Positions 1-5,143 of a stretch of DNA of 5,221 nt are shown here, in pieces. The position numbers and the translations under genes are program-made. The stretch's first letter is position 1; every line of letters begins with the position of its first letter. The stretch spans positions 1 to 5,221 of the forward strand of contig CADBMU010000033.1 in assembly GCA_902795845.1 (NCBI GenBank). Reading direction: 5' to 3'. The notes under the pieces were generated by a model that was not told the origin of the DNA, did not search any database, and saw only the letters and a list, made by a program, of their open reading frames with translations. Origin of the DNA: an uncultured Erysipelotrichaceae bacterium. GTDB taxonomy: Bacteria; Bacillota_I; Bacilli_A; RF39; UBA660.

Positions 1-768
1 AATTGGTAAATCTTCCATTTTTGCTTCAACACCAAGATCACCACGTGCAACCATTATACCATCACTAACTTCAATAATTTCATCAAGGTTTTCTATTCCT
101 GTTACACTTTCAATTTTAGAAATTATTTTTAAATCTTCTCTATTTTCTGCTTTTAATATTTCTCTAGCTTGCATTACATCTTCTTTTGTAGAAACGAAAG
201 ATAAAGCTAAGAAATCTCCTTCATGGTTACATGCATATTTAATATCTTCTCTATCAATATCACTAATAAATGGTATATTTAAATGAACACCTGGAACACT
301 TAAGCTCTTTTTATTACCTAAAACCCCACCATTAATTATTTTACAATTAACTTCAGTATCATTTTTTTCAATAACATCAATACGCATTAATCCGTTTTCA
401 AGTAAAATAGTATCCCCAACTTTTAAACTATCAATAGCTTCAGGATAATTAACGGAAAATCTTTCAGTGTTTCCTAAAACATCTTCTTTAACAATTTTAA
501 TAGTTTTATTTTCAACTAAAGTTATTTCACCATTTTCTAAATTTCCATTACGAAATTCTGGCCCTTTAGTGTCATATAAAATACCAATTGGCATATTTGT
601 TCTTTTTCTAACTTCTTTAACACACGCAACAACATTTAATTTTTCTTCTTCTGTTGCATGAGAAAAATTAATTCTAGCAACATTCATACCATTTTTTACC
701 ATTTTTTCCATAGTATCAGGATTGCAGCTACTAGGTCCAATACTACAAATAATTTTAGTTTTTTTCAT
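1..768 (-). CDS. pyk: Pyruvate kinase, N-terminal 256 residues (runs off left edge)
   Basis: Converts phosphoenolpyruvate and ADP to pyruvate and ATP in the last step of glycolysis, in the cytoplasm. The minus-strand frame is open from the ATG at 768 to the window edge, giving residues 1-256 of a protein usually about 470-590 residues long. It opens with MKKTKIICSIGPSS, followed by the substrate-site segment NVARINFSH (29-37). DTKGPE (66-71) begins the B-domain insertion. IISKIE carries the catalytic Lys at residue 218, and the metal/PEP-binding signature MVARGDLGVE lies at 239-248. Glu71 matches the position that is Glu in K+-dependent enzymes (Glu117 of rabbit muscle enzyme) and Lys in K+-independent ones, so K+ dependence is inferred. 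The start is supported by TAGGAGTG at 775-782. The C-terminal allosteric domain is outside the window. It is divergent from the small basic-protein gene. Confidence 0.97.
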   Translation of the reverse strand, partial: MKKTKIICSIGPSSCNPDTMEKMVKNGMNVARINFSHATEEEKLNVVACVKEVRKRTNMPIGILYDTKGPEFRNGNLENGEITLVENKTIKIVKEDVLGNTERFSVNYPEAIDSLKVGDTILLENGLMRIDVIEKNDTEVNCKIINGGVLGNKKSLSVPGVHLNIPFISDIDREDIKYACNHEGDFLALSFVSTKEDVMQAREILKAENREDLKIISKIESVTGIENLDEIIEVSDGIMVARGDLGVEAKMEDLPI

Positions 769-796
769 TAAATTCACTCCTATTCAAACGAGAATA

Positions 797-825
797 ATTT
801 TATCAAAAATACTTATTTCTGTCAA
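797..825 (-). promoter_or_regulatory. Sigma-A promoter of pyk
   Basis: On the minus strand a perfect -35 TTGACA (820-825) is followed by a 17-nt spacer and a -10 TAAAAT (797-802). The TGA just before the -10 makes it an extended -10 element as well. The predicted start near 790 gives a leader of about 22 nt. This is the strongest-looking vegetative promoter in the window, as expected for a glycolytic gene. Confidence 0.85.
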
Positions 826-853
826 TTTTTTCCATAATTTTTTCAAGTTTAAA

Positions 854-883
854 TGCATTAAGATTAACATTCGTTACATACTA
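854..883 (+). promoter_or_regulatory. Sigma-G-like promoter candidate for the small basic protein
   Basis: TGCATT (854-859), a 17-nt spacer and CATACTA (877-883) resemble the forespore sigma-G consensus known from Bacillus (-35 TGAATA, -10 CATACTA). The -10 is exact and the -35 matches at four of six positions. The only sigma-A alternative I see is weak: TTCAAG (842-847), 17 nt, TAACAT (865-870). Start of transcription near 890 would leave a very short leader beginning at the Shine-Dalgarno sequence, which weakens the assignment. Whether this organism sporulates cannot be told from the window. Confidence 0.4.
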
Positions 884-901
884 CTATTAGGAGGTAAGAT
901 T

Positions 902-1057
902 ATGAGTAGAAATAGTGCAAAAGATTCAAATAAAAATAGTGCTAGATCTAATGCCAGAGCAAATTCTAAATGTCATGCTAAATCAAGTGCTAGAAATGAA
1001 GAAAAATGTTCTGCTAGATCTAACGCTAGAAACGAATCTAGAAATCAATCTCGTTAA
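902..1057 (+). CDS. Small basic tetrapeptide-repeat protein (51 aa), unknown function
   Basis: I do not recognise a named family. The ATG at 902 is fixed by AGGAGG at 889-894 with a 7-nt gap; the frame stays open upstream to 722 but that part is antisense to pyk. After Met-Ser-Arg the whole protein is 12 four-residue units with consensus Asn-Ser-Ala-Arg/Lys. Every fourth residue from 3 to 51 is basic (R3, K7, K11, R15, R19, K23, K27, R31, K35, R39, R43, R47, R51). Composition is 12 Ser, 9 Asn, 8 Ala, 8 Arg and 5 Lys, with 4 acidic residues, so net charge is about +9. There is no Leu, Ile, Val, Phe, Tyr, Trp, Pro or Gly, so no hydrophobic core, signal peptide or membrane segment. Cys24 and Cys36 sit in the same repeat position, exactly three units apart. 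Inference: a disordered or ligand-folded cytoplasmic protein that binds nucleic acid or another polyanion. A spore role is suggested only by the sigma-G-like promoter; it does not look like an alpha/beta SASP. Confidence 0.82.
   Translation: MSRNSAKDSNKNSARSNARANSKCHAKSSARNEEKCSARSNARNESRNQSR
911..1054 (+). repeat. Twelve degenerate 12-nt coding repeats
   Basis: Codons 4-51 of the small gene form twelve 12-nt units, each ending in a Lys or Arg codon (AAA or AGA, except the final CGT). The best-conserved pair encodes the same heptapeptide SARSNAR at residues 13-19 and 37-43 (938-958 and 1010-1030, 72 nt apart), sharing TGCTAGATCTAA. Most other units differ at the DNA level while keeping the amino-acid pattern. 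That suggests old duplication held by selection on the protein rather than a recent DNA expansion. Confidence 0.8.
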
Positions 1058-1076
1058 TTAAAATTATAACGATTTT

Positions 1077-1107
1077 AAAAGAAGACAATTTTTAGTCTTC
1101 TTTTTTT
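1077..1107 (+). terminator. Intrinsic terminator of the small gene, shared with xerD 3' end
   Basis: AAAAGAAGAC (1077-1086) pairs with GTCTTCTTTT (1095-1104) around an 8-nt loop, followed by T to 1107. It lies about 20 nt after the small gene's stop. The loop contains the xerD stop codon (1092-1094, read on the minus strand) and the right arm encodes the last xerD codons. On the minus strand the hairpin is followed only by TTTT, so termination in that direction is possible but weaker. Confidence 0.8.
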
Positions 1108-1979
1108 GCACGTGGATGAGCATTTTCATAATCATTTTTTAATTTTTCATTCAAAACTTCAGTATATATTTGAGTTGTTGCAAGATCACTATGCCCTAAA
1201 AGTTCTTGAATTATTCTTAGATCAGCACCATTATTTAGTAAATGAGTAGCAAATGAATGTCTAAGCGTATGTGGTGAAACATTTTTTTTAATTCCTTGTT
1301 TTATACATAATTCTTTTAAAATTTTAAAAAAACCTTGTCTTGAGATTTTTAGACTTAAATTATTAATGAATAAATATTCACTTGTTTTATTTTTTAATAA
1401 AATATTTCTATAATCTGTAAGATATAACAATAAATATTTCTTGCTTATATCATTAAATGGCACAATTCTTTCTTTACTTCCTTTACCTACAATTCTAATA
1501 AAATCGCTATCAAAATCAATATCTGAAATCTTTAAATTGATTAGTTCACTTACTCTTATTCCTGTTGCATATAAAAGCTCTAGCATAGTTTTATTACGAT
1601 AATCATAAGCATTATTAAGTGGAAAATCTAATAATTTATCTACCTCTTCAATTGTTAAAAATTCAGGAAGTTTCTTTTCAATTTTAGGAAGTTTAATATT
1701 TTCTAAGGGATTTTTTTTAGTTAAATTTTCTCTTATTAAGAAATTATAAAAATTATTTAAAACTGTTATGTAGTGGGCTTTAGTCTTTGAACTTTTTTTA
1801 TATTCTTCTTCTAAAAAAAATCTAATTTCAGTTGAACTAACATCAACTAATTTTTTATTATTTAAAAATGTTAAAAATACTTTTATATTATCGCCATAAG
1901 AATTTATAGTATTTAAAGATAATTTTTTTTCAAATTTTAAATAATCAAGATATTTATCCAATAAAATTTCATTATTCAT
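1092..1979 (-). CDS. xerD: Tyrosine recombinase, XerD type
   Basis: Site-specific recombinase expected to act with a XerC partner at the chromosomal dif site, resolving dimers under FtsK control at the division septum. At 295 residues it matches the family (E. coli XerD 298). The N-terminal SAM-like core-binding domain covers about 1-90 and the catalytic domain about 105-285. All catalytic residues are visible: Arg142 (ATGIRVSEL), Lys166 (GKGSKER), His237 and Arg240 (HTLRHSFATHLL), His263 (LLGHSD) and the nucleophile Tyr272 (TTQIYTEV). It ends near HPRA, as XerC and XerD proteins do. RQGFFKILK (214-222) resembles XerD more than XerC, but a lone Xer in a reduced genome or an integrative-element recombinase is not excluded. 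The ATG at 1979 follows AAGAGG at 1988-1993. No mobile-element gene or dif site is seen nearby. The last codons lie inside a terminator stem. Confidence 0.9.
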   Translation of the reverse strand: MNNEILLDKYLDYLKFEKKLSLNTINSYGDNIKVFLTFLNNKKLVDVSSTEIRFFLEEEYKKSSKTKAHYITVLNNFYNFLIRENLTKKNPLENIKLPKIEKKLPEFLTIEEVDKLLDFPLNNAYDYRNKTMLELLYATGIRVSELINLKISDIDFDSDFIRIVGKGSKERIVPFNDISKKYLLLYLTDYRNILLKNKTSEYLFINNLSLKISRQGFFKILKELCIKQGIKKNVSPHTLRHSFATHLLNNGADLRIIQELLGHSDLATTQIYTEVLNEKLKNDYENAHPRAKKED

Positions 1980-1998
1980 ACTGTTAACCTCTTAAATA

Positions 1999-2004
1999 AT
2001 TATA
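1999..2004 (-). promoter_or_regulatory. -10 element of xerD
   Basis: TATAAT on the minus strand, with no convincing -35 at normal spacing. A start near 1992 would put the AAGAGG ribosome binding site (1988-1993) at the very 5' end of the transcript. Confidence 0.45.
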
Positions 2005-2022
2005 CTACTTTTTGAACATATT

Positions 2023-2031
2023 TGGTATAAT
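2023..2031 (+). promoter_or_regulatory. Extended -10 promoter of the rarA-gpsA operon
   Basis: TGGTATAAT is a TGn extended -10 with a perfect TATAAT (2026-2031), which can work without a good -35. The nearest TTGAAC (2012-2017) is only 8 nt away, too close to be its -35. A start near 2038 gives a leader of about 11 nt whose first bases, GTGGTGG, must act as the ribosome binding site for the ATG at 2049. Confidence 0.55.
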
Positions 2032-2048
2032 ATTCATGTGGTGGTTTT

Positions 2049-3248
2049 ATGGAATTACTTGCAAATTCAAAAAGGCCTTTAAAACTAGAAGATGTTATTG
2101 GACAACAGCACCTGGTTGGAAAGGATAAAGTAATATATAATTTAGTTAAAAATAGGAAAATATTTTCAATGATTTTATACGGTAAACCAGGGATTGGTAA
2201 AACTTCAATAGCTAATGCAATAGTTAATGAATTAAATATTAATTATCGTTTTTTAAACGCTACAGTAAATAATAAAAATGATTTTGATGTTGTCATAGAA
2301 GAAGCTAAAATGTATGGGGAAATGGTTTTAATTATTGATGAAATTCACAGAATGAATAAGGATAAACAAGATCTCCTTTTACCACATATTGAAAGTGGTT
2401 TAATAATTTTAATTGGTCTTACTACATCAAATCCTTATCATAAAATCAATCCTGCTATTAGGAGTCGATGTCATATTTTTGAACTTCATGAGCTTTCAAA
2501 AGAAGATATCATTTTAGGTCTTGAAAAAATTAGTAAAGATTTAAAAAATATTAAAATCAATGATAAGTGTTTAGAAATTATTGCTTCCTCTTCTTCTGGA
2601 GATTTTAGAAATGCAATTAATATTTTAGAACTAGCTTATAACAGTTCCAAAAATCATGAAATAACAGAAGAATTTTTAAAGGATTTAAACATAAAACCAA
2701 TATTTTTTCATGATAAAAATGAAGATGGTCATTATGACGTTATTTCGGCATTACAAAAATCTATTAGAGGATCAGATCCAGATGCTGCACTTCACTACCT
2801 TGCAAGACTGGTGGTTGCAGAAGATTTAGATATTATTTTAAGAAGACTTATTGTAATTGCTTATGAAGATATTGGACTGGCAAACCCTGCAATTGGTCCT
2901 AAGATAATAGCTGCTTGCGATGCAGCAGAAAGACTTGGGTGGCCAGAAGCAAGAATTCCTCTTGGAGATATCGTAATAGAAATGGCTTTAAGTCCTAAAT
3001 CAAATTCTGGGCATATTGCTCTTGATGAAGCAATTAATGATATTAATAAAGGAAATACTGGAAATGTTCCAGATAATATAAAAACATCATCTCCTACATA
3101 CATTTACCCTCATAATTACAAAAATGATTGGGTAGAACAAAATTATATGCCTAAAGAACTTATTGGCAAAAAATATTACCACAAAAAAAATAATCGATAT
3201 GAAGATAATTTAGAAAAATTATATAAAGAAATGAAAGGTGAAAAATAA
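2049..3248 (+). CDS. rarA: Replication-associated recombination protein A (AAA+ ATPase)
   Basis: RarA (MgsA/Mgs1/WRNIP1 family; yrvN in B. subtilis) is a clamp-loader-like ATPase that acts at stalled forks with SSB and recombination proteins. N-terminal VIGQQHLVG (16-24) is the family opening. Walker A is GKPGIGKT (45-52) and Walker B is LIIDEIH (94-100). Sensor 1 is GLTTSNP (123-129), the arginine-finger segment is RSRC (138-141), and sensor 2 is GDFRNAIN with Arg187. The C-terminal tetramerisation domain is clear from RGSDPDAALHYLARL (240-254) and AYEDIGLANP (271-280). At 399 residues it is slightly shorter than the usual 420-450, mostly at the N-terminus, with every motif intact. The RBS is a weak GTGGTGG. 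Its TAA overlaps the gpsA ATG by one base (TAATG), so the two are translationally coupled. Functional linkage to gpsA is not obvious. Confidence 0.96.
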   Translation: MELLANSKRPLKLEDVIGQQHLVGKDKVIYNLVKNRKIFSMILYGKPGIGKTSIANAIVNELNINYRFLNATVNNKNDFDVVIEEAKMYGEMVLIIDEIHRMNKDKQDLLLPHIESGLIILIGLTTSNPYHKINPAIRSRCHIFELHELSKEDIILGLEKISKDLKNIKINDKCLEIIASSSSGDFRNAINILELAYNSSKNHEITEEFLKDLNIKPIFFHDKNEDGHYDVISALQKSIRGSDPDAALHYLARLVVAEDLDIILRRLIVIAYEDIGLANPAIGPKIIAACDAAERLGWPEARIPLGDIVIEMALSPKSNSGHIALDEAINDINKGNTGNVPDNIKTSSPTYIYPHNYKNDWVEQNYMPKELIGKKYYHKKNNRYEDNLEKLYKEMKGEK

Positions 3249-4219
3249 TGAATATAACTATAATTGGATGTGGAGCTTATAGCTTAGCAATGGCCAAAAG
3301 AATGGCAAAAAATGAAGATAATAAAATTACAATTTGGACTGAAAGCAAGGAAAATGCTTTAGAATTTGAAAAAACAAATAAAATTAAAGGAATTTATAAA
3401 GATGAAGTTTTTTCTAAAAATATAACTGTAACAGATTCTTATGAAAAAGCCTTAGAAACTACTGGTATTATATTTTTAATGACTTCTTCAAAATTTATTA
3501 AAAATACTTTAGAAGATATGGCAAAATTCTATAATAAAAAAATACCAGTTATAATTGGTACTAAAGGTATTGATAATGAAAATAAAAAGTATAATTCTAT
3601 TTTAGTTAATAAAATATTAAAAACTAAAAATATTGCTGTTATAGCTGGGCCAAGTTTTGCTATCGATATTTTAAATGATGCAATACTTGCTTTAACTGTC
3701 GCAACAAGAAAAAGAAAAATATTTAAAAAGATGCAGAACATATTCAAAGATACAAGAACTGTTTTAAAAAGATCTTATGACCTTAAGGGAGTACAATTAT
3801 GTTCTACATTAAAAAATATTTATGCAATAGGATCTGGTATATTAAATGGTTTAGGAAATCCAGAAGCTACTAATTCTATTTATTTAACAAAAGTAATTAA
3901 TGAAATGTATAATATTATTTACATGTTAGAAGATCAAGAAACAACTATTTTATCTTTTGCAGGTCTTGGAGATACAATAATGACTTGTAATGATAATAAA
4001 AGTAGAAACTATACATACGGCGTAAAACTTACGGCTAAATCTAAAACAACAGCCATAAATTATTTAAATAAAAACACTGTTGAAGGCTATGAAGCTTGTA
4101 AAACAATGGTTGAAATTATTAAAAAAAATAGAATTAAAGCAAAACTTTTAATTACTATTTATGAAATTTTATACGAAGGTAAGAATTGTAAAGAATTAGA
4201 AAAAGAATTACTTAAATAA
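3248..4219 (+). CDS. gpsA: Glycerol-3-phosphate dehydrogenase [NAD(P)+], divergent GpsA
   Basis: Reduces dihydroxyacetone phosphate to sn-glycerol 3-phosphate, the backbone precursor of phospholipids. The protein has 323 residues, normal for GpsA. The N-terminal Rossmann domain opens NITIIGCGAYSLAMA (2-16), where most GpsA proteins have GxGSWG or GxGAWG. GTKGID (104-109) carries Lys106, AGPSFA is at 133-138, and STLKN carries Lys189, the expected catalytic lysine. GLGDTIMTC (239-247, Asp242) and KSRNYTYG (251-258) are the C-terminal substrate-site motifs, and VEGYEA follows at 278-283. Oddities: the usual FGxNTxAALITRG stretch is replaced by NPEATNSIYLTK (204-215), and the usual YLP segment near residue 50 is missing. 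It is therefore a diverged orthologue or a GpsA-like paralogue. The start overlaps rarA and uses AAAGGTG inside the rarA 3' end. The 3' end overlaps tcdA by 12 bp. Confidence 0.88.
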   Translation: MNITIIGCGAYSLAMAKRMAKNEDNKITIWTESKENALEFEKTNKIKGIYKDEVFSKNITVTDSYEKALETTGIIFLMTSSKFIKNTLEDMAKFYNKKIPVIIGTKGIDNENKKYNSILVNKILKTKNIAVIAGPSFAIDILNDAILALTVATRKRKIFKKMQNIFKDTRTVLKRSYDLKGVQLCSTLKNIYAIGSGILNGLGNPEATNSIYLTKVINEMYNIIYMLEDQETTILSFAGLGDTIMTCNDNKSRNYTYGVKLTAKSKTTAINYLNKNTVEGYEACKTMVEIIKKNRIKAKLLITIYEILYEGKNCKELEKELLK

Positions 4220-4229
4220 TTCTTTTTTT
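4200..4229 (+). terminator. Bidirectional terminator built from the gpsA/tcdA overlap
   Basis: AAAAAGAATTA (4200-4210) and TAATTCTTTTT (4217-4227) form an 11-bp stem with the loop CTTAAA. T runs follow on both strands (4223-4229 plus, 4200-4204 minus). Both stop codons, gpsA 4217-4219 and tcdA 4208-4210, lie within the hairpin. The stem is AT-rich with a single G-C pair, so efficiency is uncertain, but the convergent position and both U-runs fit a shared terminator. Confidence 0.7.
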
Positions 4230-4894
4230 ATGTCACTAATTATAAATGAGGCACATAAGTTTCCTGCTTGCATTGGTACTAAAATAATACTCCCCGGAGT
4301 TCTATTATGGTTTTTAATTGGTAATTCACTACTCCATACTACATTCGGATTTACTCTTATGTTTTTCTCTTTTAATATCCTTCTTAAATTTTTAGCTAAA
4401 GGATCATTATAAGTTTTACTTAATTTTGTAATTGTAAGTTTTGTAGAATCAAATCTATTTCCTGTACCCATTGATGTAATTAATTTAATATTGTGTACAC
4501 TAGCATATCTTATTAATTCTACTTTTGCAGTTATTGTATCACAGGCATCAATTATATAATCATATTTTTCTCTTAATAAATTATCTATATTGTCTGGTAG
4601 TAAAAAATCATCAATAATATTAATATTAGCATCAGGATTGATATCTAAAGCCCTTTTCTTGGCTATATCTACTTTTTTAAGCCCTATATTTGAATGAAGT
4701 GATATTATTTGTCTATTTAAATTGCTTAAATCTACGACATCATGATCTATTATTGTAATATTTAGAAAACCACTTCTAACCAAGCATTCTAAAGCATATC
4801 CTCCTACTCCACCAACACCAACTAAAAGAATTTTAATATTTTTAAAAGCATTTAATAATTTATCGTCAGTTATTAATTTTAATCTATCAAACAT
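4208..4894 (-). CDS. tcdA: tRNA threonylcarbamoyladenosine dehydratase (ThiF/MoeB-like)
   Basis: TcdA (CsdL/YgdL; yrvM in B. subtilis) uses ATP to cyclise t6A37 to ct6A37 in tRNAs that read ANN codons. It belongs to the E1-like ThiF/MoeB superfamily. Numbering from the start chosen here, the nucleotide-binding GVGGVGG is at 26-32, IIDHD at 48-52 and LNRQ at 59-62. INPDA is at 85-89, and DACDT with Asp119 at 116-120 is the ATP/Mg site region. The family pieces NDPLAKNLRR (163-172) and VVWSSELP (185-192) separate TcdA from MoeB and ThiF, as does the lack of zinc CxxC pairs. I chose the ATG at 4894 (228 residues), not 4906, because GGAGG at 4900-4904 sits 5 nt before it and overlaps the upstream ATG. 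The family is usually about 245-270 residues. The gene begins right after the 6S-like RNA, leaving no room for a separate promoter. Confidence 0.92.
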   Translation of the reverse strand: MFDRLKLITDDKLLNAFKNIKILLVGVGGVGGYALECLVRSGFLNITIIDHDVVDLSNLNRQIISLHSNIGLKKVDIAKKRALDINPDANINIIDDFLLPDNIDNLLREKYDYIIDACDTITAKVELIRYASVHNIKLITSMGTGNRFDSTKLTITKLSKTYNDPLAKNLRRILKEKNIRVNPNVVWSSELPIKNHNRTPGSIILVPMQAGNLCASFIISDIKKELFK

Positions 4895-4899
4895 AATTT

Positions 4900-4904
4900 C
4901 CTCC
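4900..4904 (-). promoter_or_regulatory. RBS deciding the tcdA start
   Basis: GGAGG, 5 nt before the ATG at 4894. The alternative in-frame ATG (4904-4906) overlaps this motif and has no Shine-Dalgarno of its own; the bases before it are the U-run of the upstream RNA. Confidence 0.75.
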
Positions 4905-4907
4905 ATA

Positions 4908-5081
4908 ATAAAACCTAAAGAAAAGTCTGCCTGTGATAAAAGCCCGCGCTCGGCAGGTGGGCATCACATGAATTGCTTTAGGAGCCCGGATCAATGATCC
5001 GTTATTCAACACCACAACCCAATTAGATTCCCAAGATATCACATAGTCGGTTTTATGTAAGACAAACTATTATCTTTAGGT
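4908..5081 (-). ncRNA. ssrS: Probable 6S RNA (bsrA/ssrS-like), about 172 nt
   Basis: 6S RNA imitates an open promoter and sequesters sigma-A RNA polymerase. This minus-strand RNA starts near 5081 under a consensus promoter. Its first nine bases ACCUAAAGA (5073-5081) pair with UCUUUAGGU (4913-4921), followed by UUUUAUU. A second helix pairs GUUUGUCU (5060-5067) with AGGCAGAC (4925-4932). Inside lie a small hairpin ACAUA/UAUGU (nt 24-41), an apical hairpin CGGAUC-AUU-GAUCCG (nt 81-95) and a GC-rich hairpin GUGAUGCCC/GGGC-UUUU-AUCAC (nt 115-149). A closing stem, interrupted middle and apical stem at about 170-200 nt is the 6S layout. The location just upstream of tcdA matches B. subtilis bsrA (aspS-yrvM gap, recalled). 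No T-box, SRP, tmRNA or RNase P signature is seen. That a structured RNA exists is near certain; the 6S name is inferred from architecture and synteny. Confidence 0.72.
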
Positions 5082-5087
5082 AATTTA

Positions 5088-5116
5088 AGTATAACATAGT
5101 TTTTTAACTAAGCCAA
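5088..5116 (-). promoter_or_regulatory. Promoter of the 6S-like RNA (and probably tcdA)
   Basis: On the minus strand, -35 TTGGCT (5111-5116), a 17-nt spacer and -10 TATACT (5088-5093), with TGT just before it (extended -10). Seven bases past the -10 is 5081, exactly the first base of the closing helix of the RNA, so promoter and structure support each other. Confidence 0.8.
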
Positions 5117-5143
5117 TAAATATTTATCAAAATTTTATTTTTT

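Noticed and set aside
467..661. Plus-strand reading frame of 64 codons
   Set aside because: It is antisense to the well-supported pyk frame and has no RBS; its hydrophobic composition is the complement of the pyk codons.
722..901. Upstream extension of the small basic protein
   Set aside because: The frame is open, but the extension overlaps the pyk start and promoter antisense, has Ile/Phe-rich composition unlike the repeat, and the AGGAGG at 889-894 serves the ATG at 902.
1092..1979. Integrase of a mobile element
   Set aside because: Length, XerD-like motifs and the HPRA tail fit a housekeeping Xer; no att repeats, tRNA gene or phage/ICE genes occur in the window.
2012..2017. TTGAAC as the -35 of rarA
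   Set aside because: It is only 8 nt from the TATAAT, too close for a sigma-A -35; the extended -10 explains the promoter better.
2861..3103. Minus-strand reading frame of 80 codons
   Set aside because: Shadow of the conserved RarA C-terminal domain, with no RBS or homology signal.
3529..3747. Minus-strand reading frame of 72 codons
   Set aside because: Shadow of gpsA; apparent hydrophobicity comes from complementing Lys/Asn codons.
4230..4412. Plus-strand reading frame of 60 codons
   Set aside because: Antisense to the conserved TcdA C-terminal half.
5053..5060. TTATGTAA, resembling the XerD half of a Firmicutes dif site
   Set aside because: No XerC half-site lies across a 6-bp spacer, and the bases are explained by the central part of the 6S-like RNA.
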